Positions 21,563 to 34,309 of a stretch of 64,000 nt of DNA are shown in pieces. The DNA is taken from positions 297,133,293 to 297,197,292 of the forward strand of contig NC_085140.1 of assembly GCF_024139115.2 (NCBI RefSeq), in the 5' to 3' direction. The DNA comes from Armigeres subalbatus. Lineage: Eukaryota > Arthropoda > Insecta > Diptera > Culicidae. The position numbers were made by a program, and so were the translations under genes. How positions within the stretch are numbered: the stretch's first letter is position 1; every line of letters starts with the position of its first letter. The notes under the pieces were generated by a model. That model saw only the letters and a program-made list of their open reading frames with translations, did no database searches and had not been told where the DNA came from.

Positions 21563-21952
21563 CCATTTCTCCATAATGTATAGCAAAAATCTAGGAGAAC
21601 TGTTGTACCCATGTCTTTTAGATATCTCTGCGTTATCTTAGAGAACCGATATGTCAAATCCCTTTCGGTTCAAACGGTTTACTCGTCTAAAATTTGAGGT
21701 AGACACCGGTTTAGACGGTTGTTACATTTGGGGCGGATTTGAGGTGTGACAGCCTGACCTGACAGGTTCTAGACATCGATAATCATATTTTATTGATTGT
21801 AACTATCAATACCAAATGAATTTTTTCTGCCAAACGTTGTCTCAAATACCGAAAACCCATATTAAAAATTGCCTATATTTATGCAATAATAATATAGGGG
21901 AAGAGGCCCCAGAACGCCACTTTGAAGCAAAACGCTTTTTGTGTATTCCCGC

Positions 21953-22209
21953 ATCTTCTTCTTCTTCTTATTGGTATTACATCCCCACACTGGGACAGAG
22001 CAGCCGCCTCGCAGCTTAGTGTTCATTAAGCACTTCCACAGTTATTAACTGCGAGGTTTCTAAGCCAAGTTACCATTTTTTTTTGCATTCGTATATCATG
22101 AGGCTAGCACGATGATACTTTTATGCCCAGGGAAGTCGAGACAATTTCCAATCCGAAAATTGCCTAGACCGGCACCGGGAATCGAACCCAGCCACCCTCA
22201 GCATGGTCC
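21953..22209 (-). mobile_element. Feilai-like SINE, 5'-truncated
   Basis: On the minus strand it begins GACCATGCTGAGGGTGGCTG, then GGTTCGATTCCCGG (box B), GGTCTAGGCAATTTTCGG, GTATCATCGTGCTAGCCTC and GTGGAAGTGCTTAATGAAC. It ends in GAAGAAGAAGAAG. It lacks the first ~50 bases of the tRNA-like head seen in the complete copy at 34489-34773. Confidence 0.85.
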
Positions 22210-22790
22210 CCTAGTATTCCCTCATATTTACCATATTTGGCATGGCCGTAACAAAACTAGACATAAAATTATGTAGGTAAGTCGAAAAAAGTGATAAAAT
22301 AAAAGATAGTAAGGTTGAAAAAAAAAAATAAAAATAAAAAAAAAACGTAATTTTCCCCATTTTGATGAAACATCTAATTTCGGCGAGGCAAAACGCCCTA
22401 GGGGGACTAAGTTACAATGTACTATGCGTCTCCCTCCACGCACTGTCCATACCATAATGCTGATTCGCTGACGCGTGGTACGTTGTTCCCTAATTGCCGC
22501 CAGTTAGAAGGCGTTTTGCCTCATGAATTTTTTGACAGCGAAATATCACCACTTTTGTGAAATGTGAATATTATCAATATGATTTAGATTTTCTACAATT
22601 TTTAAATGGCATCAGTTAGCTATATTGTTTAACTGTTGCATGAGGTAAATACCCATGAAAATCGGCACAGCTAAGACATTAAAGCAGTTTTTGCTAATTA
22701 AGGTATATTGCTCCTCCTTCCCCCATGAGTCTGTTCAGGATTTGAGTCAAAACGGTACTAACTTGTCGTATGACAGCTGAAATATTTTAT
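22210..22790. other. AT-rich sequence with a GAGGCAAAACGCC hairpin
   Basis: GAGGCAAAACGCC (near 22387) and GGCGTTTTGCCTC (near 22510) form an inverted repeat about 140 bp across. A poly-A-rich tract lies at 22318-22345. No gene is recognised. Confidence 0.4.
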
Positions 22791-22942
22791 ACTTGTCGTA
22801 AGACGAGTTTGTACAATCCCATTTAATTCCACCACTTAATTGTACCTTGACAGATATGTATTTCGACCTCAACAGTAAGGTCGTCTTCAGTGTCTCGTAC
22901 TTGACTCGACTTACAACTGTACAAACTCGTCTTACGACAAGT
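22791..22942. mobile_element. Small inverted-repeat element
   Basis: Perfect 24-bp inverted repeats bound the 152-bp unit; both start ACTTGTCGTAAGACGAGTTT read inward. The interior has TTTCGACCTCAACAGTAAGG, similar to the interior at 25030-25075. Related sequence (AAGTGGTGGAATTAAATGGG) also occurs near 26850. Non-coding. Confidence 0.65.
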
Positions 22943-23088
22943 GAAGACATTCCACTAAAAAGCTCAAAATAATTTTCTTAACGAAATATTTTATGTATTT
23001 GGTCTTACACAAGTTTCGACTAAACCATTTTTTGTTTTTTCAATAATGCCTTATTTCAATATTTTTTAAAGCAAGCAGATTGAAATCA

Positions 23089-23605
23089 TTCCAGGAGGTC
23101 GTGGGTTCAATCCCAGGTCCGTTCCATTCTCCTACTTTTGTATCTACTTTGTATCTTTCTCTATATTTCCCATGTTCTAGCAATCGCTCGGACTGGAAAT
23201 GGACTTCCATACCGTTTCCATTACTATTTCCTATACCTTCAACTCTGAGTATTCTAACAGCCTTCATTCTCCTATCTATCACATTGGCAGCTCGTTAACC
23301 AAGACGGACCTCTGCCTCTCGAACCTAGTCCAAAAATTCCAACAAATTCCGCATGAACTCGTGGCAAGTGCAGAGGTATATTCGGCTTGCAGTGGGCGAG
23401 TGATTGCATCATCATTTCCTCCCCCTTCCCTACATTGACTTGCATTCTGACGTGGCAGGCGCCAGTATGACCTAACAAATGAGATCACCAGTACTTGTAC
23501 ATTGAAGATGTGTGCTAGTCCCAAGCAAACATCTGTTGGTTCCCTGTGCAAGAGCAGCTGATCTGGTCATAATGGAGTAGCAACTACGAGCAGTCAATCA
23601 AGCTC
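23089..23605 (+). mobile_element. SINE-like insertion with 20-bp duplication
   Basis: It is flanked by the exact 20-base direct repeat AAGCAAGCAGATTGAAATCA (23069-23088 and 23606-23625). The insert begins TTCCAGGAGGTCGTGGGTTCAATCCCAGG, a tRNA T-arm/box-B-like start lacking box A, then about 480 bp without coding potential. It has no poly-A tail. This is a 5'-truncated, tRNA-derived element moved by LINE machinery; the family is unknown to me. Confidence 0.75.
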
Positions 23606-23625
23606 AAGCAAGCAGATTGAAATCA

Positions 23626-24806
23626 ATCCTGATCGAAACCGCTGATCTCATAGCGTTACAATTGAATGCAACCTTTGTCCAAGCGCTTTTGGTTAGCGAT
23701 GATCTTTCAAAATCAATAATAAAGTTTTGGTGTTGACGTCCAAACACACCTTCATTCCGTATACACGTAGCACACGCTTCTATTCAAGATGTCATCTTTC
23801 AACAACAGACCGCTAAAAATTCCAGTTTCCTACCCAATCCATTGACATTGAACAGTAATTATGATCGGAAAAGAACCCGTGCGAGAAGAACATTAAGAAA
23901 TCCAACCGGCAGCGAATTGTGGGGTTACGGGCCATAAAATCGATTATTGCGGCAGCAAATGTGTGGCTTCCTTTGACCAATAAATATGGGCGTGGATCCA
24001 TGGAATGGGTCATTGTACAACACGGATGAAGTGCAAAATATTTGAATACTGCTGAGATCACCAGCGTCGACATCTAAGTTAAGTTGTGAATATGAAAACT
24101 CGTACCAGCAAACGGCATTATGATGTAATACCTACATGAATATGAATTGCTAATCGTTGATCAACGATGAGCACTGCACAGCACCACAACCCGGAAAATA
24201 TTACCAGCTTTAAGTAACTGTTCATCAGCCCAAATCCATACCGTTGAGGGTGACGAAGATCGATTGGTTTTCGTGTAGGTTTCACACACGTCAAATCGTG
24301 TAATCGCATTTAGCTGCGTGCGATGATCGCTTTCACGACTACTCGACAGCTGTAAACTGTAGGATTTCTTGTGGCACTTTTGGACTGAGTCATTTTTGCT
24401 GTGGTAAATAAAATGACGTTATGACTTTATGTGGCGCTCAATACAATTCAATGTGGTTTATTTTGGATTCCATTCACGTTAACCAATAATCAACTGTTTG
24501 TGTAATTATTGGCAAATCCAATTATGGCTATAGTCGTTCCTCGTCAGCCGTATGGACAATGACGTAGGATGCTAATGGGAAAGACTACGCATATCACAAT
24601 TTTACATCCATACAAACTACGTTTGGTAAAAGTAAAGGATTTCAAATTTTGATGTTTATTCGCCGCTTTAAGCTATTTAACGGATTTTTAATTCTTGATA
24701 TAATTTCTCGGACTAGAAGTGTCATACAAGTGTCATGTAAGTGAACGTTCATTCTTTAGACACCACTTCATTATGTTTCACGAAAATGGTTATTGACCAA
24801 GAAATT
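23626..24806. other. Unassigned single-copy-like sequence
   Basis: No protein domain, RNA or repeat was recognised. Open frames are short and lack conserved motifs. Confidence 0.4.
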
Positions 24807-24956
24807 CACCCCAATTCTTGTTTACGGACGAACGAAACTTTCGAACGAATGCAGTTCGTTCGAATCGTTTCCCCATTTGATTTTGCTGGCGTAAACGAGA
24901 ATGCGCGTCAGCTTTCGTTCGAAAGCGCGTTCGTACGTAAACAAGAATAAGGGTGA
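24807..24956. mobile_element. Short palindromic element
   Basis: Inverted ends are CACCCCAATTCTTGTTTACG at the left and CGTAAACAAGAATAAGGGTG at the right, continuing GACGAACG/CGTTCGT inward. It is 150 bp long and non-coding; a MITE-like unit. Confidence 0.6.
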
Positions 24957-25918
24957 TTATCTTTTCGGTAAAATCTAGTCACTTGGCATAAGACGTACTC
25001 CACAGTTGATTAAACCACATTGTAACTTTACTGATACGTATTTTCGACCTCAACGTAAAGTCATCATTTGTGTGTCACACGTGAGTCAAAAAGCATTTGA
25101 TGGATTACAACTCCTCGGTAAACCTACGTCGAATGGACTCGATCCTGTCCTGTCGATCGCTTCCAGTCGCCCTGAACGTTTGGCGCCCTCAGGTCCTCTT
25201 CTACTGCAAAAATTCAAATACAGTGTCGACCCAATTTTATCACTTCAACATTTTTTTTAAATTTTAGCCGTTCTTTTTTATTTTTGTAAATAATACCGCA
25301 AACAACATTTTCATGAAATAGCTTTCACCGCTTGTGATTTTTTAAAAAAATATTTCTGAACACCTGTCAAGAATTTTTTAAGCCTCATCGACAAGGGAAA
25401 AAGGGTACCGTTCACACATTTCACCTTTCCAAGCCATAAACTGATTTACATTTGCGAAATGAATTTATTTTTTTATTTTTAATTGATTTTGTTACATCTC
25501 CTTTTTTATCACATCACTATAACTGTACTTGGCCCCACTTACCACAATACGTATGTTGCTTGTGCAACAAAGAGGAAACTAATGTCCGTAATTTTAACTC
25601 GTGTATTTGCAGGAACGGTTAAAATTTCCCTAAAATAAGCGTTGTTATGTAATTATTATTTAAGAGTACAATGTAATCTTACGTTTTGTGAGGGTTTCCG
25701 TTTACAAATTTGATTTTCGGTCCGCAATGTACGTAGTAGTTCTGTATGCGTTTGACATTAGAAATGAGAAATTTGTTTAAGCTAATACAATTCATTTTTT
25801 ACCTCAATTCTTGATTTCGACGGTTATTATCAAACCATTGAGAGCACCTTTTGTGCGGTTGCAGATGTGTAACCTACATTCAACGAATTGTCGTATCAAA
25901 GCTATTTTACTATCATTT
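24957..25918. other. AT-rich sequence with a repeat fragment
   Basis: 25030-25100 resembles the interior of the 22791-22942 element (TTTCGACCTCAACGTAAAG). The rest is AT-rich with no recognised gene. Confidence 0.4.
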
Positions 25919-26524
25919 GAACCGGTGCCAGCGAAAGTGGTACATGTTACATTGAGTAAATTTTACAGGAGACGCATTTTTCCGAAAACTTCGAAAATAG
26001 AATTCAAATTAGCAATTTTCTGCATCTCAACTGTAGCAACGTGTTATGACTGATGTGCCTAAAGGTAGTAATGAGAAATATGCGAAGTTTCTTGACAAAT
26101 TTCAAGTTTGTTGGAACAAAATGCACATGTACCACTATTATTGGGAGCAAAATGCAACAGAAACCTAAAATCGTTGCCAGTAAAAGTGGTACATGTACAT
26201 TTTTTAAATTAATTTTAAACGGCAGTAAACCATCTTGAAATTCAAAATAGGGTTAAAATATGTTGCGGAAACATCTATGTTGTACAATTTTCTTTTCAAT
26301 AAACTGTTTTAGGGTGTATAGCTGCACATGTACCACTTTTCCTGGCAACGAAATTGCCATTGTGATATATACCATAAATTAAAAAGTGCATATCTCCAGA
26401 TTTAGTTGTCGAAAATCACTTTTTCGTCATTCCCTTACTAAACCTTTGCTCACAGAAGCAGTTGGTGTAAAAAACACAACATCGACAAAAATGGTTTATG
26501 TACCACTTTCGCTGGCACCGGTTC
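25919..26524. mobile_element. TIR element (GAACCGGTGCCAGCGAAAGT)
   Basis: A perfect 27-bp inverted repeat starts at 25919 and ends at 26524. A second, inner pair uses a variant of the same motif: GTTGCCAGTAAAAGTGGTAC near 26173 and its inverse near 26326. This suggests a duplicated or nested terminus. Non-coding, 606 bp. Confidence 0.75.
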
Positions 26525-28250
26525 ATTTAAGGAGGATTAGAAACTTACTAGGGTATGCTAAGTCACTAGTTTAGGATAGTTCGTAAGGTAGCATATAGAA
26601 TTCACTGATTTAGATAAGTTAAACAACAATTTCAATAGTTTCAAAACTTATTTCTATCCGCACGATGATATATCTTCAATTATGATAGTCATTCGTCCCC
26701 TGTCAAATAGTTCTCTCTATCTCCGTAAGCCATCGCTAGAATCGTTGACGCAAGATAGTCTTCCAGCAGGTACGCTGCTCATTGCGGTTGATCCGTAGGT
26801 GCGGGTTCGCGTAATGGGTGTACGCAACAACGTATATGTAAAGTTACAATCAAGTGGTGGAATTAAATGGGACAGTACTAACTTACTTGTCATAAGCAGT
26901 AAATATTTATTGATAAAATTGGATTTCTTATAGCAATGGTAGTCGGGAACCAAAACCGGGTAATTACGGCGTTCTCAAGAAAACATTGCATAAGTCACAT
27001 TACTTTTCATGCTGAATCCCGATGTATGTTTCTATTTACCGTCCGTATTACCGGCACAAGAAAGTTGAAAGAAAATACAATAAAAAGGCATAACTAAAAG
27101 CTAAGTGTCCAATCAACGGACATTGTTCGAGTCAAACTTTAATGAGAAAACTTAACGGTAACCCGTTAACTATCAATTTTACTACCGTGGCGTGCGCTCA
27201 AGTTTGGAGAATTAACTCAATGTTGGCGATTTATGGTACACTTTCGTTTTTCAGATGGTCTTACAAACATAAATTACGTGCGCACGTGCACGTCGGCAAC
27301 ATTAGAGATGGTGGTGTGTACGAACCTCACTTCCATTCAGGAAGAAATTGTATCTCATGTAAAACACCATTCGGAGGTAGAAAATTTAATTCGGTTTGAC
27401 TATTGAAAAGCACGCCGTATTGCCTAGTTTCGATTTACCTAATGATCATTACCAAAAGTCATAAATCGCTTGCAATGCCTTTGCCAAGAAAAAAAAGTTC
27501 ATTAAACTCGAAATTAGTGCCTATTGCAGCCAGATCAGTGAATGTGATTGAATTAATTTTCAGGTGGAAATATGTGTAAAGCAACACTTCAATGGAGCCG
27601 AAAATGAGCTACTCACATTCATTGATGCAAAACTGACAGAAAAATAACAACCGGGACAGCTATCGATCGACGTCGTATTGGTTGCTGATGATTTGTGCTG
27701 CATTGGAGGGAGGGTTTATTTGATGTACATAGGTAAACGAAATCAATCGCGCGTTTGAGTTGACTAAAAGGCAATTAGTCAAACATGCAAGAAATGGTAA
27801 AATTGAGTGCTTCGTAACATTTATCAAGAGAAGAGCAAGTTATAGGTAATACATTACTTTGGTGGTTCGATCGCGATGCATCATACAAGGGTTTGGACAG
27901 CAGAGAAGTTTTTCAATTGAAAGCTTGTTTTTGCTATCATTTGATAATGATAATAATGGAGCTACATAGTACTGCTGATAGTCTATGAAATTGTATCTAA
28001 TGAATAGAGTTACTGCTCATGGACTACATCCCAAAGCTTTTATGTTCATCCCACAAAAAACCTGTACTGAAAATAAATTTCGTGTATTTTTTTACACAGC
28101 AAATGTTATTGGAAATTAAACGACGTGAAAGCTCGCAACAGATCGCAGCTTTCAACAAACGAATAAACATTCTATATTTAATTATATTGGATTGAGTTTT
28201 ACGAACTAGCGTAGATTAAAATTATTTCGATTTAAAAACATGCATAAGTC
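26525..28250. other. Unassigned AT-rich sequence
   Basis: No gene was found. A short repeat match to the 22.8-kb element lies near 26840-26875. The 85-residue frame at 27142-27399 has no known motif. Confidence 0.35.
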
Positions 28251-29002
28251 GGGACTGATATACACAGCAAAAATAATTAAATTTACATGGCCTGTAAATT
28301 AAAAATAATGTAATAATAAATTGATTGAATCAATAATTTGATTGAAAATTAAGTAGTTTTTTATAATTGCTGTAATAATGAACTGATTGAAATTTATTGC
28401 GATTGAAAATTGAGTGTATTTTAATGCACATAATTAGAGCATCGAAAAGGACATAATTTTAAATTTTATTCCACATGATTTTACTGTACAGTGTATATTT
28501 CAACAGCTACTTTAAAAATGAATATATATTCGTTGAATTTTCAATAAATATTAATTTAATTTTCAATCATCGTGTAAAATTACGGCAACATAAGAAAAAA
28601 TGGAGCATACCGCAAGACCACTTTAGTTTTCTCCTTCAATGGGTGGAGCATATTTTTTTTTTTGTACGACATGTTTAACTTTGCACAGTCAAAGTGTTTT
28701 TTTTTAAATGCAATTACGGAGTGTGGATTATTGTGCAAATCTTTGGATTTATTTGAAAGGCATCTGCGTCAGCGATAATTCAATTTGAATTATCGGCGTG
28801 TTTTCCGCTGTTCGTTTTTATCTTGCGTGATTCGTTGAAGCAAAGTGTTAAGTCAGTGGCAGGAAATATGACCAAACACTTGAGCTTTAGACACCAAGTA
28901 TTCTGCCTATTCTGATTTGTCGAAATTTGAAATGAGAGGTTGATATCCTGATAAACTGGCATTATAAGGAAATGAATTGTGTAATTGCATGTATGAATTA
29001 TA
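28251..29002. repeat. AT-rich repeat relatives (ATGCACATA...GAGCAT)
   Basis: ATGCACATAATTAGAGCATCG near 28424 resembles ATGCACATATTTGGAGCATG near 30921, and on the opposite strand TGCTCCAAATATGTGCATG near 29757. This indicates a low-complexity interspersed family. No coding content. Confidence 0.35.
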
Positions 29003-29280
29003 AATAAACTAGTCGACCCGGCAGACGTTGTCCTGCATAGTAGGCGAGAAAGTGCGTTCTGAACTACGCATGCAAAATGCCCATACGATTCCTTATTTTA
29101 GCTTTTCATGGTTTAGTCAACTTTACCCGTGATTTTAGCATGAGAAAATATCATATAAACCCGTCGGAAACGATGACGAACATATCTGCTGAAGGAATGA
29201 TGAAAATCCATCCAGCCGTTTTCGAGTTATGCGGATACGAACACAGACCATTTCATTTTTATTATATACATTTATAGAAC
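29003..29280. mobile_element. Interspersed repeat (GACCCGGCAGACGTTGTCCT)
   Basis: A block beginning ACTAGTCGACCCGGCAGACG and ending with CCATCCAGCCGTTTTCGAG, TTATGCGG and a TATATA tract. Sequences of this type are common in insect genomes as ends of dispersed transposons, which I know from memory. The 66-residue frame within it is not a gene. Confidence 0.5.
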
Positions 29281-30428
29281 TCGATTCAAACTGTTTTATT
29301 AACTCATACGATTCCATTCAAGCTAATTGGTTAGAAAAACAGACTATTTCGAAGAAAATGTTCGTTTGAGGAAGAAAAAATATACTAAATGTACGATTCC
29401 TTCATATCGCATATTAATATTCCAGACCAATACTTGAAAACGGCATAACAGCCAAAATGTTAAGATATTAGTTCTGCGTTCATGTATATGGAATGATTAC
29501 TGTTACGCCCTTTTCAAATGCTTGCCTAAATCGACCATTTGAATCCCTAGATTTTTTTCTGTAGAAAGCCCCAAATCTTCAAAGCAAAAAACAGCTAACG
29601 AAATGTAAAATTAAATCATTGTTTAAATTTACACGATCGTGTAAAATTAAACGATTACAAAGATTCAATTGAAACTACATGTCATGTAATTTTACATGAC
29701 TACATTTTCAATCCGTGTAAATTTAATATCTGACTCATTTTTGCGTTTATTTTCATGCTCCAAATATGTGCATGAAAATAAACGTAAATTTACAGGAAAA
29801 TTAATACTGTGTACGATTTGGGCGTAACTTATTTGGTAAACAAACATTGGGAGGCAAATTGCTGCTAAAGCAAGCATTTTCTAAGAAAACCACCGAATGT
29901 ATCTGGCAGAAGAGGATTTCCTCTATCAGATAAGGAAATTAGTTTTGGAGTAAAATGCTTGAATTCTACGGCATCGATAAAACAATGTTTGTTTACAAAA
30001 TAAGCTTCACCCAAATCGCAAATCAGTCCCGAAGTATAAGATTGCTAATGGCGCTTCTTATCTTGTTATCAACATATGTTGTTGTGTCAGTTGTCCATGT
30101 TTTTCATCACAGTAGCCCCATTTTCATACTTGAGCAAACGAAAACAATAAATTTGACATTCAAGGTACCGACCAAACCGACCAAACCCTTTATGCTATCC
30201 GGGTTACTGTGGTTGAATCGGACGATAATTTTTCGTAATTTAATTTGGCTGATATTTATGTGAACCAGTTCGAAGTGTAAAACGGAATCACATTATTAAT
30301 ATAAAGTGTGATTGTTTGGACCTAAGTCATGGCCACTCTCAAAAGCCATAAAAACCAGTATCAAGAAAGGATGATCGATTTCTCTTCGATGGACAACGAA
30401 ATCGGTGAACTCGTTTCTTTTATCTAAC
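29281..30428. other. AT-rich sequence with a small hairpin
   Basis: CGTTTATTTTCATGC (29746) pairs with GCATGAAAATAAACG (29770). A 102-residue frame at 29955-30263 has a hydrophobic stretch but no identifiable family. It begins next to repeat-like sequence, so I do not call it a gene. Confidence 0.35.
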
Positions 30429-32995
30429 TAGAGTTTCCATCCCGGGACGAAAAATCCCGGGATTTAGGAAAATTCGGGATTTCCCGATTCCCGGGATATG
30501 ATTTTTGAAATCCCGAAAATCCCGGGATACCCGGGACAAAAAAAACATTTTTACTACAGGCTTACTAATAGTATGTATGCTCACAATTTTTATTTGCATT
30601 GAACGCCCAACGCCAAGGGGAACTCCCTCACAAAGAAAACACGAGACTAGAGTTATCTTTACCCTATGGCGGTCTACTGACTGATACTTCTGCCAGCAAC
30701 TACAGCTCTCTTATATTTAAACAACAAGAGATCTGATCCTGAGATCTACAATATATCGCTAGCTAACAATATTGCTTGATATTACAAAAGAGCAGATACA
30801 TCTAACTAGTGTATAGTTACTGCTTATCTTTCGTCTACAACGATGAGTTGCACACTATCCGACACATATTTCAGAATTTCAATACACAGCCTGAAATATT
30901 TTGTAAATTTACATTCATTTTGATGCACATATTTGGAGCATGTAAAAGGACGCAAAAATAAAAGTTTTAATTTTGAATCTAAATTGGTTTAATTCATTGA
31001 TTGATGTGAAAATAGTTTTAATAAATCAAATAAAGTTTATATTTGTTTTTCTATTTTATTTTATTTTGCGATTCTATGTTACGTGTAATTTAAATGATTA
31101 ACGCAGTCAATTCATGATTCAACGGCGCCACGCGACTTATACAATCAATTAATGGATCCCGTACTGCGATTACGTCAAGAATTAGTTACTTAATTATTTT
31201 TAAAATTCACTTAATTTTTTTTCAAATTATTAATTGGTCTTTGATAAAGTCTTTAGGACTAGTTTATCGACACTAAGTTGGAACCATTCCTGGGCCTATA
31301 TCCTGTTGATGAATAGGGGGAGCTGTAACTGCAGGTAGAAGTATCAGTCAGTAACCTGCAATGGAGAGAACTCTACTATTATGATTTCGTTGTGACTCGT
31401 GAGCTTGTGGTCCCAGTATGATTCCACTGCGCATCTTCCGTCTACATCGAGGTGTCTGACACCTAGGATAGGATGTGACAATTCAAATGTGACTGTCTTG
31501 TTTTTCTTGTTGATTGCTCTGACGAGGTGATCTTCCAAATATTGTGTTTCAAAACTTGATATTTTCTCTTCCGTTTATGCATTATTTATTATTCTTTTAT
31601 CGTAGCGCTAACAGAGATAAGTTTTTACAAAAGGAAACATGACATTTTGATCAAAAATTACCATAAAATGAATGACTATGCTCACAATCAACAGTTATTA
31701 ATCTTCATAACTCTTGAACATAATTTATATGACGTCTGCAGTTCAAAATAAATTGATTTTGTGCCAAGCAACTTGAATACGAACATTTACATTTGTTGCA
31801 AAATATCAATTTATTAAACCAGCAACACGGCCAAGCCTAGGATAGGATGTGCCAATTAGTCATTAAAAATCGTACCGATTTTCTGTCAAAATCGTACCGG
31901 TTGCTGATTGGGTGAAAATGACAATCGATTACTTCGATCGACGGTATCACATTTTCAAAAGGGCAGCTTGTTGTTACCTTGGCCGTGTTGCTGGGTAATT
32001 GAATTGAATTTTTTGACAAAATTCGAAAGTTTGTTTTTTCATTTTTTGGGTGAAATTAATTTATGCTAGGCTGCAAATGATGTATGCATGATTCTTAAGA
32101 GCTATGCTAATTTAAAACACTCGATGATATGCATTATTGACCAACTTTTTACCCATTCCACTGTAAAACTCTAACATTTCCATGTAAAAACATTTTTCTG
32201 ATAGTACGTAGCATCCTTTATAACGAATTATGGAAGAAGAAAACGAGAAAACATGATTTTTCCACATATACTATTCGGCGGATTTTGCATAAAAAATATT
32301 CGGAAGCACTGGCCACCACCTCGTCAAAGCAATCGACTGAGGAAACAACAAGGCAGTTGCAATTCTATTGTCACATCCTATCCTAGGGCCAAGCTACCAA
32401 CAAACTGCCCTACGGAAAATGCGCCGCCGCCGATCGAAGTAATCGATTGTCATTTTTATCCAATCAGCAACCGTTACGATTGTGACAGAAAATCGGTACG
32501 ATTTTTAATGACTACTTGTCACATCCTATCCTAGTCTGACACTACCTAGTATTGCCTCAGAAAATACGCTGCTTGAATGAAAACTTAAAAATGGTCTAAA
32601 TCAAATATATAAAACAAACAATCAAGCCTACTTCGATGGACATCGAACGCGTCTTTTCGAACTCGGCGAACATTGAAAATATGTTATTTAGGTCCTTTTG
32701 AAAAGTTAAGCGAGATTTGTTCCAGAAACTCTACTTTGCGATACAAACGCAAATACTATTTGCTGTTTTAAAGTCAAACCAAGGATCGATTTAAATTGAA
32801 ATTGAATTTAGTTTCAATTTGAATTCTGTATCATCTGGCCTTTCTAAAATATGAACTTTACCCCTAAACTTCGAAAAAAAAAACTTTTCAAAACAAAACA
32901 ATTTATATGTTTAAAAATATCGAAATACCGGGATATACAACAATTTTCATCCCGAATCCCGGGACAGCAAAATTGACCGGGAAATGGAAACTCTA
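30429..32995. mobile_element. TIR element (TAGAGTTTCCAT), 2.57 kb
   Basis: Ends are TAGAGTTTCCATCCCGGGAC (left) and CCGGGAAATGGAAACTCTA (right), with several CCCGGGAT-like subterminal motifs. Flanking ATCTAAC is repeated (30422-30428 and 32996-33002). No transposase is legible. A second TIR element is nested at 31463-32534. An inverted pair (CTGACTGATACTTCT near 30678 and its inverse near 31340) hints at further internal rearrangement. A 64-residue minus frame at 31344-31538 is unrecognised. Confidence 0.7.
31463..32534. mobile_element. hAT-like element with CTAGGATAGGATGTGACAA ends
   Basis: Exact 19-bp inverted termini are flanked by the 8-bp duplication TCTGACAC (31455-31462 and 32535-32542), as for hAT elements. 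The terminal motif recurs internally near 31838 (plus) and 32368 (minus). An arm of about 160 bp (31838-31996) is inverted at 32386-32534, so the element seems built from duplicated ends. It lies inside 30429-32995. Confidence 0.75.
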
Positions 32996-33002
32996 ATCTA
33001 AC

Positions 33003-34020
33003 CCTTCTATTTGAGCATCATTTTAGCAAAAGCTTGTATTTGGTTATTGGTTTCTATGGATGATTGTTTCGGTGGTTTCGAGGAATTTAGGTGTTTGTTA
33101 TTCGCTATTCGTATTCATTCGGAGGTTTACATAGTATGTGTAATTTTTTCACGGCTATTCTACTTTGTTTATTAATTTTTGTATCCCATTCTATCTCCAT
33201 TTGTATCCCATTAGTGACTCCAAATATGACTTTGTGCTAAGAAATGTTTATAACTATCGCACTTAATATGATAGAAAAGTATCTGTAGGGAAAAGATTAT
33301 CTTTATTCACCATCTTTCTTGATAATTTTAGTTATTGAAGTCAGGTTTTGCAATACTTTTCAGTAAAGGTTAGGATTAGTTATTATAAACATTATGTGCA
33401 AGAGAACTTTGTATAGTTTACAAATTATATTATAAATGCTAAATCAACCTTACTTCCGACAGTTAATCCTTGTTGAAAAAAACATCCGTTACAACGCAAT
33501 GCAATGCAATGTTTATGTAAATAGGTAAATCCAATGAGGATACGATTCGTTTAAATCATCTATTAACAAGACTAGGGTGATTGTTTCAAACAATATTTTT
33601 CTATTTCCACATTATTTAGAAGAATCTACAAATGTTTTGTAAAGATATATTTTATTTCTCTGCAGTACAACGGCTGGAATTTAGAGGTAACGAGATGTTT
33701 GAAATGCAGTGCATATCGTACCACTCGTTGCCTTTGTTGTGGCATTCCTTACTCAGATAAATAGAAATATATAGTTAAAAATTTTAATGATTCTTCACAA
33801 AATGTGTCGAAGTAAACTTTTAACACAAATTATTATCAAAAACAATAAGTTTCTTCTAATGCTACGTCCATTTTTTAAATTTTAAAAAAGTAATTGAATA
33901 GTTTGTCATTATTGCCGATATTGACTTTCTGGCTTTAATTTAAAAAAAATCCATGTCATTGAAAATGGAGGAATTTTGAGTAAAAAATTGAGCAGGAGAA
34001 TCAAATAAGCTTTATTATTA
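33003..34020. other. AT-rich intergenic or intronic sequence
   Basis: No gene, TIR pair or simple array is seen. Confidence 0.45.
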
Positions 34021-34029
34021 TTTTATTTT

Positions 34030-34306
34030 TTACCAGAATAACGCCGGAGTGGCCTCTGCAGTACACAAAAGTCTTCTCCATTCAGCTCGGTCCATGGCTG
34101 CACGTCTCCAATCACGCAATCTGCGCAGGGTCCGCAAATCTTTCTCCACCTGATCGATCCACCTTGCCCGTTGTACACCTCTCCTTCTTGTTCCCGTCGG
34201 ATCGTTGTCGAGAACCATTTTTACCGGATTACTGTCCGACATTCTGGTTACGTACCCGACCCACCGCGGTCTTCCGATTTTCGCAGTAATTACCCAATGC
34301 AGCGCT
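34030..34306 (-). pseudogene. LINE C-terminal fragment
   Basis: MSDSNPVKMVLDNDPTGTRR, RGVQRARWIDQVEKDLRTLR and AAMDRAEWRRLLCTAEATPA match the conserved end of the family. Upstream it is fused, by internal deletion, to ARALHWVITAKIGRPRW. Confidence 0.85.
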
Positions 34307-34309
34307 CTA

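Noticed and set aside
29955..30263. Small membrane protein of 102 residues
   Set aside because: It has a hydrophobic stretch only, begins within AT-rich repeat-like sequence and shows no family signature.
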